Of a stretch of DNA of 64,000 nucleotides, positions 21,907 through 29,903 are shown one piece after another (position 1 is the first letter of the stretch; every line of letters starts with the position of its first letter). Under the pieces are notes generated by a model, which did no database searches, was not told where the DNA came from, and worked only from the letters and a program-made list of their open reading frames with translations. The position numbers and the translations under genes are program-made. Source of the DNA: Microbacterium proteolyticum (lineage in GTDB: Bacteria; Actinomycetota; Actinomycetes; Actinomycetales; Microbacteriaceae); the NCBI RefSeq assembly GCF_029639405.1, contig NZ_CP121274.1, forward strand, positions 3,038,001 through 3,102,000, read 5' to 3'.

Positions 21907-22569
21907 TCAGGCGGTCAGGGCAGCCGGGACGCGCTTGCGGCTCGTCAGCACCTGGTCGACGATGCCGTACTCGAGCGCCTCCTGAGCGGAGAGGATCTTG
22001 TCGCGGTCGATGTCCTTGTTGACCTTCGCCACGTCCTGACCCGTGTGGCGGGCCATCGTCTCCTCGAGCCACGTGCGCATGCGCATGATCTCGGCCGCCT
22101 GGATCTCGATGTCCGACGCCTGACCGTGACCGGACTCGCCGACGGCGGGCTGGTGGATCAAGATGCGGGCGTTCGGGAGGGCGAGGCGCTTGCCGGGGGC
22201 ACCGGCCGCGAGCAGAACGGATGCCGCGGATGCCGCCTGGCCGAGCACGACCGTCTGGATCTGGGGCGAGATGTACTGCATCGTGTCGTAGATCGCCGTC
22301 ATGGCCGTGAAGGAGCCACCGGGCGAGTTGATGTACATGATGATGTCGCGGTCGGGGTCCTGCGACTCGAGCACGAGCAGCTGGGCCATGACGTCGTCGG
22401 CCGAGGCGTCGTCGACCTGGACGCCCAGGAAGATGACGCGGTCCTCGAAGAGCTTGTTGTACGGGTCCTGGCGCTTGTAGCCGTAGGCCGTCCGCTCCTC
22501 GAACTGGGGCAGGATGTAGCGGCTGCTCGGCATGTGTGCGGCGCCGCCGCCGAAGGTGGGAGTGTGCAT
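21907..22569 (-). CDS. clpP2: ATP-dependent Clp protease proteolytic subunit (ClpP2)
   Basis: A 220-residue serine peptidase subunit. The nucleophile is the Ser of GQAASAASVLLAAG, the His is in LIHQPA, and [15 protein letters not shown] is the oligomerisation and handle region. The ASA in place of ASM around the nucleophile differs from ClpP1, and in actinobacteria the two unlike rings form the active ClpP1P2 particle. AAAGGA precedes the ATG. A shorter start at an internal Met (MPSSRY) is possible because the N-terminus is usually processed. Confidence 0.96.
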   Translation of the reverse strand: MHTPTFGGGAAHMPSSRYILPQFEERTAYGYKRQDPYNKLFEDRVIFLGVQVDDASADDVMAQLLVLESQDPDRDIIMYINSPGGSFTAMTAIYDTMQYISPQIQTVVLGQAASAASVLLAAGAPGKRLALPNARILIHQPAVGESGHGQASDIEIQAAEIMRMRTWLEETMARHTGQDVAKVNKDIDRDKILSAQEALEYGIVDQVLTSRKRVPAALTA

Positions 22570-22598
22570 TGCGGTGTCCTTTCCTCTCGCCCTCGGCC

Positions 22599-23183
22599 TC
22601 AGGCCGCGGTCCCGCCGCCGCCGGCGACGTCGGTGGCGTGCTCACGCATGTGGTCGACGAAGCCGTACTCGAGCGCCTCCTGGGCGCTGAACCAGCGGTC
22701 GCGGTCGCCGTCGGCGTTGATCTGCTCGACGGTCTTGCCGGTCTGGGCGGCCGTGATCTCGGCGAGACGCTTCTTCATGTCGAGGATGAGCTGCGCCTGC
22801 GTCTGGATGTCGCTCGCGGTACCGCCGAAGCCACCGTGCGGCTGGTGCAGCAGCACGCGGGCGTTGGGCGTGATGTAGCGCTTGCCCTTGGTGCCGCTGG
22901 TGAGCAGGAGCTGGCCCATCGAGGCGGCCATGCCGATGCCGACGGTCACGATGTCGTTCGGGACGAACTGCATGGTGTCGTAGATCGCCATGCCGGCCGT
23001 GATCGAGCCGCCGGGCGAGTTGATGTAGAGGTAGATGTCCTTCTGCGAGTCCTCTGCCGCGAGCAGCAGGATCTTGGCGCAGATCTCGTTGGCGTTCTCG
23101 TCACGCACCTCCGAACCGAGCCAGATGATGCGGTCCTTGAGCAGCCTGTCGAAGACGCTCGTTGCCATAAGGGGTTCGGGCAT
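22599..23183 (-). CDS. clpP1: ATP-dependent Clp protease proteolytic subunit (ClpP1)
   Basis: A 194-residue ClpP with [11 protein letters not shown] (nucleophile Ser), LLHQPHGG (His) and the DRDRWF segment. The start ([10 protein letters not shown]) follows GAGGAG at good spacing; an in-frame ATG 9 codons upstream lacks this. TAGATT further upstream is a plausible -10. clpP2 follows after 29 nt. Confidence 0.96.
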   Translation of the reverse strand: MPEPLMATSVFDRLLKDRIIWLGSEVRDENANEICAKILLLAAEDSQKDIYLYINSPGGSITAGMAIYDTMQFVPNDIVTVGIGMAASMGQLLLTSGTKGKRYITPNARVLLHQPHGGFGGTASDIQTQAQLILDMKKRLAEITAAQTGKTVEQINADGDRDRWFSAQEALEYGFVDHMREHATDVAGGGGTAA

Positions 23184-23261
23184 GTGTGCTCCTCTTCCGG
23201 TGATCTGCAACGAATCTACCGGCGCGGTTCGGGGCGGGTCGCCGTGTTCGCCGCGGGCGGA

Positions 23262-23750
23262 TCAGGCGTGTCCGTCCGCGATTTCGCGGGCGTATCCGGT
23301 CACTGATCGCGTGTAGCGCGGCAGGTGCGGAGCGAGGGCCTGAAGGGCGACGGATGCCGCCCGCTCGGACTCCCCCGACGACACCAGCGCGAGCGCGTAG
23401 AACGCCGCCGCGGCATCGTGCAGCGGGCCGCGCGGCTCGCGCTCGTACTCCGCCCGCAACAGCTCCCGTGCCTCGTCGATCTTGCCGAGGTTGCGGATCG
23501 TGCTGGCCAGCTGGATCGTCGCGCGGGCACGGCGCTCGTCGTCGAGGCCACCGTCCAGCGCCCGGCGGTACAGCACCTCGGCTTCGGCCTCGAGCCCGGC
23601 GGAGTCCCGCGCGCCCGCGCGTTCGAAGAGGCCGACCGGGTCGTCCTCGGGCCGTTCGGCCGCGAGGGCGTCGATGCGCTCGATCACCTGCTGCTCGGTC
23701 AGCGACGTGTCCTCCCAGACCGCGTCGACGCGTTCCTGCCAGTCGCTCAT
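23262..23750 (-). CDS. TPR-like helical repeat protein
   Basis: A 162-residue soluble protein, MSDWQERVDAVWEDTS. Residues about 50-140 contain paired helices in TPR style: GLEAEAEVLYRRALDGGL, DDERRARATIQLASTIRNLG, and KIDEARELLRAEYEREP. It belongs to a small group of actinobacterial tetratricopeptide proteins with no assigned function. An ATG 36 codons upstream is in frame but lies in the neighbouring palindrome. It sits between tig and clpP1, all on the minus strand. Confidence 0.75.
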   Translation of the reverse strand: MSDWQERVDAVWEDTSLTEQQVIERIDALAAERPEDDPVGLFERAGARDSAGLEAEAEVLYRRALDGGLDDERRARATIQLASTIRNLGKIDEARELLRAEYEREPRGPLHDAAAAFYALALVSSGESERAASVALQALAPHLPRYTRSVTGYAREIADGHA

Positions 23751-23808
23751 GGGTGTTCCCTCTCGTGTCGTGCGGTGCAGCGTGTGCCTCGACCGCACCC
23801 GGGTTCGA

Positions 23809-23857
23809 TGTCCAAGACACGCCGTTCCACGCTCATCGCATCGGCGTGTCTCGGACA
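23809..23857. repeat. 49-bp palindrome (family D)
   Basis: TGTCCAAGACACGCCG and CGGCGTGTCTCGGACA pair over 16 bp with one mismatch around a 17-nt loop. It lies between tig and the TPR gene, separate from the tig terminator 25 bp away. Confidence 0.75.
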
Positions 23858-23881
23858 CTCGGTTGTCGAGCCGGAACGAGA

Positions 23882-23915
23882 ACAGGGGGCGGATGCCGTG
23901 GCATCCACCCCCTGT
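23882..23915 (-). terminator. Terminator of tig
   Basis: ACAGGGGGCGGATGCC and GGCATCCACCCCCTGT pair with one mismatch on a 2-nt loop, 18 bp after the tig stop. The stem contains the over-represented GGATGCC heptamer. Confidence 0.75.
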
Positions 23916-23933
23916 CGACGAACCGGACGAGTC

Positions 23934-25391
23934 TTACTCGCTGTCGGCGGCCTTCTTCTTGGCGGGAGCGCGCTTCTTGGCGGGGGCCTTCTTGGGCGCC
24001 TCCTCGGCGGCGGCCTCTTCGGCCTCGACGACGGCGTCCGCGTCCGCGGCGGCGTCGGCGATCTCCTGCGCCTCTTCGACGACCTCTTCCTCGGCGTCGG
24101 CGGGCTCTTCGCCCTCGACGGCGACGAAGCCGGTCAGGTCGACGGGCTTTCCGTTGCTGTCGACGACGGTGACCTTGCCGAGCGCGATCGCGAGCGCCTT
24201 GTTCCGGGCGACCTCGCCGACCATGGCGGGCAGCTGGTTGCCCTGCTGCAGCGCGTTGACGAACTCCTGCGGAGCCATGCCGTACTGCGCGGCCGACTGG
24301 ATGAGGTACTGCGTGAGCTCGTCCTGCGAGACCTGGACGTTGGCGTCCTCGGCGATCTTGTCGAGGATCATCTGGGTACGGAACTGCTTCTCGCTGGCCT
24401 CGGTGACCTCGGCGCGGTGCACGTCGTCCTCGAGGCGGTTCTCGCCCTCGAGGTGCGTGTGGACCTCGTCCTCGATGAGCTGCGGCGGCACGGGGATCTC
24501 GACGGCCTCGATGAGGGCCTCGACGAACTTGTCGCGCGCCGCGGCACCCTGCGTGAACACCGACTGCTCGGACACGCGGCCCGCGAGCGAAGCGCGCAGC
24601 TCTTCGAGCGTGTCGAACTCGGATGCCATCTGGGCGAAGTCGTCGTCGGCCTCGGGCAGCTCGCGCTCCTTGACGGCCGTGATGGTGACGGAGACCTCGG
24701 CCTCTTCGCCGGCGTGCTCGCCGCCGACCAGCTTCGAGCGGAACGTGGTCTGCTCGTCGGCGGTGAGGGAGTCGATGGCCTCGTCGATGCCCTCGAGCAG
24801 CTCGCCGGAGCCGACCTCGTACGACACGCCCTCGGCGCGGTCGATCTCGTTGCCGTCGATGGTGGCGACGAGATCGAGCTCGACGAAGTCGCCCTTCGCA
24901 GCCGGACGGTCGACGGTCACGAGCGTGCCGAAGCGGGCGCGCAGGCGGTCGAGCTCGGCATCCACGGCGGCGTCGTCGGTCTCGACGGCGTCGACGGTCA
25001 CCGTGATGGTGTCGTAGGCGGGGAGCTCGAACTCGGGACGCACGTCGACCTCGACGTCGACGACCAGGTCGCCCGAGTAGTCCTTGAGCTCGGGCAGTTC
25101 GACGATCTCGGCGCTCGGGCGACCGATGACGCGCAGCTCCTGGTCCTCGACGGCCTGGCGGTAGAACCCGTCGAGACCCTCGTTGACCGCGTGCTCGATG
25201 ACGGCGCCACGGCCGATGCGCTGGTCGATGATCGGCGCGGGCACCTTGCCCTTGCGGAAGCCGGGGATCTGAACGTCCTGCGCGATGTGCTCGTACGCGT
25301 GGGCGATGCTCGGCTTGAGCTCTTCGGGCGAGACCGTGATGTGGAGCTTGACCCGGGTCGGGCTGAGCTTCTCGACGGTGCTGTTGACCAT
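23934..25391 (-). CDS. tig: Trigger factor
   Basis: Ribosome-bound chaperone and prolyl isomerase, 485 residues. The N-terminal domain has the ribosome-docking GFRKGKVP motif near residue 45; the FKBP-type domain and the helical C-terminal arms follow. The last 75 residues are an acidic Ala/Glu stretch and a [14 protein letters not shown] basic tail, a common actinobacterial addition. GAGGAG precedes the ATG. Gene order tig...clpP1-clpP2 is widely conserved. Confidence 0.97.
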   Translation of the reverse strand: MVNSTVEKLSPTRVKLHITVSPEELKPSIAHAYEHIAQDVQIPGFRKGKVPAPIIDQRIGRGAVIEHAVNEGLDGFYRQAVEDQELRVIGRPSAEIVELPELKDYSGDLVVDVEVDVRPEFELPAYDTITVTVDAVETDDAAVDAELDRLRARFGTLVTVDRPAAKGDFVELDLVATIDGNEIDRAEGVSYEVGSGELLEGIDEAIDSLTADEQTTFRSKLVGGEHAGEEAEVSVTITAVKERELPEADDDFAQMASEFDTLEELRASLAGRVSEQSVFTQGAAARDKFVEALIEAVEIPVPPQLIEDEVHTHLEGENRLEDDVHRAEVTEASEKQFRTQMILDKIAEDANVQVSQDELTQYLIQSAAQYGMAPQEFVNALQQGNQLPAMVGEVARNKALAIALGKVTVVDSNGKPVDLTGFVAVEGEEPADAEEEVVEEAQEIADAAADADAVVEAEEAAAEEAPKKAPAKKRAPAKKKAADSE

Positions 25392-25464
25392 GCGGTGTGT
25401 TCTCCTCGTGTGGCCCGCGCGCACGCGGGGGCCGGCTAGGCCTGTGGTCTGTGGGGCCGTTGCG

Positions 25465-25538
25465 TCGGGGCGACAGGATTTGAACCTGCGGCCTCCCGCT
25501 CCCAAAGCGGGCGCTCTACCAAGCTGAGCTACGCCCCG
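25465..25538 (-). tRNA. tRNA-Pro (TGG)
   Basis: On the minus strand, CGGGGCG pairs with CGCCCCG in the acceptor stem. The anticodon arm is CCCGC-TTTGGGA-GCGGG with anticodon TGG, and the T-arm has GGTTCAAATCC. It is 74 nt without an encoded CCA. Confidence 0.96.
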
Positions 25539-25639
25539 GGGCGACGCGCAGGACGCGTTCGACGAAACGACCCCTGGAAGTCTAGTCGATCGAGGTGTGG
25601 GGGCCGGTCTGGGAGTCGAACGGATGCCATGTGCTTCGC

Positions 25640-25671
25640 CGGGGACACGTCGATCGGGCGACATGTCCCCG
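25640..25671. repeat. 32-bp palindrome
   Basis: CGGGGACACGTCG and CGACATGTCCCCG pair over 13 bp with one mismatch around a 6-nt loop. Confidence 0.65.
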
Positions 25672-25678
25672 GGCGCGA

Positions 25679-25747
25679 GAACAGGGGATGCCACGAGAAC
25701 AGGCCATTCCGGACGATGATCGCCTGTTCTGGGCACATGCCCTGTTC
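25679..25747. repeat. 69-bp palindrome (family E)
   Basis: Three successive stems, GAACAGGG/CCCTGTTC, TGCC/GGCA and AGAACAGGC/GCCTGTTCT, are separated by small internal loops and close on a 17-nt loop. The GAACAGG word occurs in both the outer and the inner arm. Confidence 0.7.
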
Positions 25748-25816
25748 CGGCGACGTCGGTGTCCGTGGCACCCGCGGACGTGAAGTAGAGTGGTCGACGC
25801 TGCGGTTCGCCGCCGC

Positions 25817-25887
25817 GGGGATGTAGCTCAATGGTAGAGCCTCAGTCTTCCAAACTGATGGTGCGGGTTCGATTCCCGTCATCCCCT
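25817..25887 (+). tRNA. tRNA-Gly (TCC)
   Basis: The acceptor stem is GGGGATG/CATCCCC, the D-arm contains TAGCTCAATGGTAGAGC, the anticodon loop is CTTCCAA with anticodon TCC, and the T-arm has GGTTCGATTCC. The discriminator is T and CCA is encoded just after it (25888-25890). Confidence 0.96.
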
Positions 25888-25928
25888 CCATTCGCACCGT
25901 ATCGGCGGGATTCCGACGACGCACTTCG

Positions 25929-26567
25929 CTATGTGACGAGCGCGACCGTGGCCAGCCCCGTCGAACCGCCGGCGACCGCGGCGACGCAGGTCCAGATGAG
26001 AGCGGCTCGCCATCTGGACGTAGCCGCGCACCACACTGTGGTCAGCACGATGGCGACGACCACAACCCACCCGGTGGCAACCGCCCCCCACAGCGCGATC
26101 GGACGCGCGTTGTCCGCACCTGCAATGGTGAGGCCGTAGGTCGCGACCAGCGTGAGAAACGACGCGGCGAGTACATACGTCCACGGGACGGCGACATATC
26201 GATCCCACCGACGCAACTCCCGAACCAGGGGTCCTCCCCCGTCGATTGCTCTCTGCACCCGCTTCGGGAGATCGAGATCCGCCGGCATCAGACTGAGCCG
26301 TCGTGCGGTCTTCGCGTCCGCATCCAGCCTTCGGAGCATGGCGGCGTAGGCGCGAACCTCCTCCGGCCGTGCGCCGCCGTCAAGTGCGATCGCGAATCGA
26401 CCTGCCTGATCCGTGTGGCCCAGTCGACGGTAGGCCTCCACGAGCTCCGCGCGGACGTACGGGTCCGTGGGGTCGTCGCGCAGCCGCATCTTCAGCGCGC
26501 CCATCGACTCCCGGCGAGAGGAGCGATCCTCGCCCGAGGGGTCCACGGGTGCGCGAGGCGGCGTCAT
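25929..26567 (-). CDS. Membrane protein with DUF6584-like N-terminus
   Basis: A 212-residue protein. The N-terminal cytoplasmic part has a helical-repeat stretch (DPYVRAELVEAYRRLGHTDQ) like that of DUF6584 proteins, and three hydrophobic helices follow in residues 125-210. Function unknown. CATAAT lies 6 nt before the ATG and contains the TAA stop codon of the upstream gene, so it may have its own leaderless transcript. Confidence 0.7.
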   Translation of the reverse strand: MTPPRAPVDPSGEDRSSRRESMGALKMRLRDDPTDPYVRAELVEAYRRLGHTDQAGRFAIALDGGARPEEVRAYAAMLRRLDADAKTARRLSLMPADLDLPKRVQRAIDGGGPLVRELRRWDRYVAVPWTYVLAASFLTLVATYGLTIAGADNARPIALWGAVATGWVVVVAIVLTTVWCAATSRWRAALIWTCVAAVAGGSTGLATVALVT

Positions 26568-26574
26568 CAACTCA

Positions 26575-27123
26575 TTATGGAGCGACGCTTTGGTCGGGTC
26601 CCTCGACGGCTCCGCATCCGTTCGACAGGGGCAGCGCCTGACTGCCGGGGCGTGAGCGCGACCCCGGTTCTGCACAGCGCTGCATTTGATGGTTATCGTA
26701 CGACCACCGATCGAGCGCTGCCATGAACGCCCGGCGCCGCTTGGTCGACCGGTACGGCAGCCAGTTGAGGCGTCCCGGCTGGACGGCGGTGATCGGCGTG
26801 ACGACACGCCGTCCATCGGCCGTCCGCCAGACGACCGCCGCGAACTGCAGCTCGGTCACGATGTCCTCGAGGTCGTCCCACGGGATCGTGCGGGACCACA
26901 GGAGACCGCGGACGATGACCTGGGTCTCGTCGAACTCCGCGCCGACCGTCGGAATCCGCCACGCCATCACGGCTCCGGCCGCGAGCAGGGGGGCGCCGAG
27001 ACCCCATAACCACACCTCGCCGACGAGAGCGAAGTGAGCGAGACCGACTCCGCCGAAGAGTGCGCTCCCGGCGCCGACGTAGGCCAGCAATCGCCAGCGC
27101 CATCCGGGCCGAAAGCGGGTCAT
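26575..27123 (-). CDS. PH-domain-like membrane protein
   Basis: A 182-residue protein with two hydrophobic helices (about 10-55), then a bacterial PH-like region with the usual RGLLWSRTIPWDDLEDIV and RAFMAALDRW segments. Such proteins are common in actinobacteria without a settled function. GAGGAG precedes the ATG. The last 30 residues look unstructured. Confidence 0.8.
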   Translation of the reverse strand: MTRFRPGWRWRLLAYVGAGSALFGGVGLAHFALVGEVWLWGLGAPLLAAGAVMAWRIPTVGAEFDETQVIVRGLLWSRTIPWDDLEDIVTELQFAAVVWRTADGRRVVTPITAVQPGRLNWLPYRSTKRRRAFMAALDRWSYDNHQMQRCAEPGSRSRPGSQALPLSNGCGAVEGPDQSVAP

Positions 27124-27219
27124 GCTGGCTCCTCGTGGTCACTCGATCCGAGGACGTGAATCCACCGTATCGGGTCGCCCAGCGTGAGAGAACGGGCGGC
27201 TCGCGCTCCAGCGGTGCCC

Positions 27220-27582
27220 TCAGACGTCGGGAAGCACCGCCCGGAACGACTCCGGCAGCACAACGTTCTCCCCCGCCCCGGCGAAGAATCCGGCCACCTG
27301 TTCGGGCCGGTAGCCGGCGATGCCGCAGCCGACCTCGGTCACGAGGAACCGCAGCTCCGGGTGCTCGGCTGCAAAAGCGAGGAACCTCCGCGCCTGTTCC
27401 TCGAACACGGTCAGCCCCGACATGGTGTCGATGCCGTACGACTGGCCCTGCAGCCCCTCGGACTGGCCCCACACGGCACCGAATCGGTCGAGGGCGAAAC
27501 GGGCCGCGCCGCCGCCGTGGGCGCCGGAGCCGTTCGACCCGAAGACGAAGACTTCACCGGGCTCGAGCGTCGTGATGTGCAT
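27220..27582 (-). CDS. A1S_2505-family (macrodomain-like) protein
   Basis: A 120-residue soluble protein that opens FVFGSNGSGAHGGGAARFAL and continues GQSEGLQGQSYGIDTM. This is the hallmark of the A1S_2505 phage non-structural protein family, which resembles a short macrodomain. These proteins occur in phages and in chromosomes; the molecular role is not established. No phage genes lie nearby. TAGCGT 6 nt before the ATG predicts a leaderless mRNA. Confidence 0.8.
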   Translation of the reverse strand: MHITTLEPGEVFVFGSNGSGAHGGGAARFALDRFGAVWGQSEGLQGQSYGIDTMSGLTVFEEQARRFLAFAAEHPELRFLVTEVGCGIAGYRPEQVAGFFAGAGENVVLPESFRAVLPDV

Positions 27583-27645
27583 GGCGCCACGCTACGCAGA
27601 AGCGCCGGCCCGACGAGGGGGTTGCCTCGCCGTAGGCTCGAACAG

Positions 27646-28596
27646 ATGATCGCGTGGGCGAACCGCTGGCAGATCCCGCTGTACCTCGCGGGGATGCTCG
27701 TCGGCGGTGCGGTCGGGCTCGCCGTTCCGGGAAGCGCGGGCGCGCTCGAGACGCTCGTCACCCCCGCGCTGATCCTCCTGCTGTTCGCGACGTTCCTCGC
27801 CGTGCCGTTCGCCGAGATCGGCCGGGCGCTCCGCGATGTGCGCTTCCTCATCGCGGTCCTGGTCCTGAACTTCGTCCTCGTCCCGATCCTCGTGTTCGGT
27901 CTCTCGCGGTTCGTCGCGTACGACCGCGCTCTGCTCGTCGGCGTCCTGCTGGTGCTCCTCTGCCCCTGCATCGACTACGTCGTCGTGTTCACGCGGCTCG
28001 CCGGGGGCTCGGCATCCCGTCTTCTCGCTGTCTCGCCGGTGCTGATGCTCGGTCAACTCGCCCTGCTCCCGGTTTTCCTCGGAATCCTGGCGGGTCCCGA
28101 CCTCCCGGGCGCGATCGCCGTCAACCCGTTCCTCGGAGCGTTCGCACTGTTCATCGCCCTGCCGATGGGGGCCGCCGCGCTCACGCAGCTGCTGGCGCGC
28201 CGGTTCCACGCCGCCCGCGCTGTCGAGAGGACGATGGATGCCAACATGGTGCCGCTTCTCGTCGTCACCCTCGCCGTGGTCGTCGGCGCGCAGATCGATG
28301 TTCTGCGCACGCACGCGGAGGAGCTCCTCGCGGTCGTGCCGATCTACGTCGCGTTCCTCGTCGTGGCGCCGGTGCTCGGCATCCTGGTCGCCCGGGTGTT
28401 CCGCCAGGACGGCCCCACCGCACGAGCGACGGTGTTCTCGGGCTCGACGCGGAACTCCCTCGTCGTGCTCCCGCTCGCGCTGGCCCTGCCCGAGCCGCTC
28501 GCTCTGGCACCCGCCGCCGTCGTCACGCAGACGCTCGTCGAGCTCGTGGGAATGATCGCACTGGTGCGGGTGGTGCCGCGGATCCTCGCGCGGTGA
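27646..28596 (+). CDS. BASS-superfamily transporter (arsenic resistance / bile acid:Na+ symporter type)
   Basis: A 316-residue permease with about ten helices of the bile acid:sodium symporter superfamily, nearest to proteins labelled arsenic resistance protein. It has CPCIDYVVVFTRLAGG in the middle, where ACR3-type carriers also place a conserved Cys, and FSGSTRNSLVVLPLAL near the end, a crossover motif. No arsR or arsC gene is adjacent, so arsenite is not assured. TAGGCT lies 7 nt before the ATG. Confidence 0.8.
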   Translation: MIAWANRWQIPLYLAGMLVGGAVGLAVPGSAGALETLVTPALILLLFATFLAVPFAEIGRALRDVRFLIAVLVLNFVLVPILVFGLSRFVAYDRALLVGVLLVLLCPCIDYVVVFTRLAGGSASRLLAVSPVLMLGQLALLPVFLGILAGPDLPGAIAVNPFLGAFALFIALPMGAAALTQLLARRFHAARAVERTMDANMVPLLVVTLAVVVGAQIDVLRTHAEELLAVVPIYVAFLVVAPVLGILVARVFRQDGPTARATVFSGSTRNSLVVLPLALALPEPLALAPAAVVTQTLVELVGMIALVRVVPRILAR

Positions 28597-28597
28597 G

Positions 28598-29131
28598 TCA
28601 GGCCTGAGCCGCCGAGTGCCGTTCGACGTGGGCGAGGTACGTCTGCGCGTTGCGGAGGATGCCGGCCCGCTCCTCGGGCGTCAGTGCGCGCCGGACCTTG
28701 GCGGGGACTCCCGCGACGAGGGAGCCCTCCGGGACCACCGTGCCCTCGAGGACGACCGCTCCCCCGGCGACAAGGCATCCGGGTCCGATCTGAGCGCCCG
28801 AGAGCACGACGCTGCCCATCCCGATGAGCGAACCGTCGCCGATCGTGCAGCCGTGGACGACGGCGTTGTGGCCCACCGACACGTCGGCTCCGATCGTCAC
28901 CGGACGCCCGCGATCGACGTGCACCGAGACGTTGTCCTGCAGATTGCTCCGCGGTCCGAGCACGATCGCGGCGCTGTCGCCGCGCACGACGGCGTTGTAC
29001 CAGACGCTCGATCCCTCGCTCAGGGTGACCGCTCCGATCACGCGAGCCCCGGATGCCACGAACGCCGTCTCATGCACCTCCGGCGTCGCGTCGGGAAGGG
29101 CGAGGACCGTGGCATCCGGAGCGATCGTCAT
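28598..29131 (-). CDS. Gamma-carbonic anhydrase family protein
   Basis: A 177-residue left-handed beta-helix protein with hexapeptide repeats from about residue 20 to 145. The metal-site histidines of the family are visible in the segments around VSVHVDRG and GHNAVVHGC. Many such proteins (YrdA/PaaY-like) have weak or no CO2 hydratase activity, so activity is unproven. TAGTGT 6 nt before the ATG predicts leaderless transcription. Its stop is 1 nt from that of the convergent transporter gene. Confidence 0.9.
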   Translation of the reverse strand: MTIAPDATVLALPDATPEVHETAFVASGARVIGAVTLSEGSSVWYNAVVRGDSAAIVLGPRSNLQDNVSVHVDRGRPVTIGADVSVGHNAVVHGCTIGDGSLIGMGSVVLSGAQIGPGCLVAGGAVVLEGTVVPEGSLVAGVPAKVRRALTPEERAGILRNAQTYLAHVERHSAAQA

Positions 29132-29157
29132 GCGCCGACACTATCGCGCGGGTGAGG

Positions 29158-29196
29158 TGAGGATTGCCTTTCCACCAGGGATTTAGCCGAGCCTCA
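29158..29196. promoter_or_regulatory. Two possible iron-box-like sites upstream of dps
   Basis: TGAGGATTGCCTTTCCACC (29158-29176) and, on the minus strand, TGAGGCTCGGCTAAATCCC (29178-29196) each match about 10-11 of 19 positions of the DtxR/IdeR box TTAGGTTAGGCTAACCTAA. The matches are modest; their position 75-110 bp before dps makes iron control plausible. Confidence 0.35.
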
Positions 29197-29270
29197 TCTT
29201 GCTTGCGGAATGTTCGCGCGTGAGTAGCGTTGGTGTCATCACGACTTCGGTACAACACTCAGGAGACCTC

Positions 29271-29756
29271 ATGAGCACCGTTCAGACGCCCGCCGCCACC
29301 ACCGTCGACTCGACCATGGCCTCCAGCACCGCGCAGTTCCTCTCGCCGATCGTCCTCGGCCTCGAAGCCCTCGTCGTCAACGGCAAGCAGGCGCACTGGC
29401 ACGTCCGTGGCTCCAACTTCATCGGCGTGCACGAACTCCTCGACACCGTCGTCGCCCACGCGCAGGACTGGGCCGACCTCGCCGCCGAGCGCATCGTCGC
29501 CCTCGGCCTGCCGATCGACTCGCGTCTGTCGACCGTCGCCGCCAAGGCGAAGGAGACCGCCGTCCCCGCCGGCTTCGCTCAGTCCGACGTCGTCATCCGC
29601 GCGGTGATCGCCGACATCGACGCCGTCCTCGTCGACATCCAGACCGCCATCGACGGCCTCGACGAGACCGACCTGTCGAGCCAGGACGTCGCGATCGAGA
29701 TCAAGCGCGGCCTCGACAAGGACCGCTGGTTCCTCTTCGCGCACCTCGCGGCCTGA
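29271..29756 (+). CDS. dps: Dps / ferritin-like DNA-protecting protein
   Basis: A 161-residue mini-ferritin that stores iron by oxidising Fe(II) with peroxide, in a 12-subunit shell. The ferroxidase signature is QAHWHVRGSNFIGVHELLD followed by DWADLAAERI (His, Asp and Glu ligands shared between subunits). An N-terminal tail of about 20 residues is Thr/Ala-rich without a strong Lys/Arg patch, so DNA binding is uncertain. AGGAG precedes the ATG; 24 upstream in-frame codons are disregarded. Confidence 0.95.
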   Translation: MSTVQTPAATTVDSTMASSTAQFLSPIVLGLEALVVNGKQAHWHVRGSNFIGVHELLDTVVAHAQDWADLAAERIVALGLPIDSRLSTVAAKAKETAVPAGFAQSDVVIRAVIADIDAVLVDIQTAIDGLDETDLSSQDVAIEIKRGLDKDRWFLFAHLAA

Positions 29757-29770
29757 GCCGAGGTTTCCAA

Positions 29771-29805
29771 GGGGGCGGCGCGTCGGCGTCGCCCCCTTTT
29801 CTTTT
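29771..29805 (+). terminator. Intrinsic terminator of dps
   Basis: GGGGGCGGCG and CGTCGCCCCC form a 10-bp stem (one G-T pair) followed by TTTTCTTTT, the clearest T-tract terminator on the plus strand here. Confidence 0.9.
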
Positions 29806-29869
29806 GCGTGAGTCGCCAGGATTTGTCGCCTCCACGCGCGGTCAAGCGACAAATCGTGGCGACTCACGC
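29806..29869. repeat. 64-bp palindrome, family A copy 3
   Basis: The arms begin GCGTGAGTCGCCAGGATTTG and end GACTCACGC; inner arms TTTGTCGCCT and AGCGACAAA pair. It starts directly after the dps terminator T-tract and precedes the stop of the convergent amidohydrolase gene, so termination is already provided by another element. Confidence 0.85.
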
Positions 29870-29903
29870 ACACGCGCACCCGCCCCGGGCGCACGCGAGC
29901 GTT

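Larger units (their letters stand above)
25539..25816. other. Intergenic region between divergent tRNA genes
   Basis: This 278-bp space holds two palindromes and no credible gene. GTGGGGGCCGG and GGGAGTCGAAC at about 25596-25621 resemble the end of a tRNA read on the minus strand, but the arms do not pair, so it is at most a decayed fragment. TAGAGT at about 25788 could be a -10 for tRNA-Gly. Confidence 0.5.

Noticed and set aside
25285..25527. Plus-strand frame ending [17 protein letters not shown]
   Set aside because: Antisense of the tRNA-Pro gene, a recurrent annotation artefact.
25596..25621. tRNA-like 3' end next to tRNA-Pro
   Set aside because: T-arm and acceptor halves do not pair and no anticodon arm is found; kept only as a note on a decayed fragment.
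25529..25924. Minus-strand open frame with [20 protein letters not shown]
   Set aside because: This is the well-known false protein made by reading antisense to a tRNA-Gly gene; the tRNA itself is clear.
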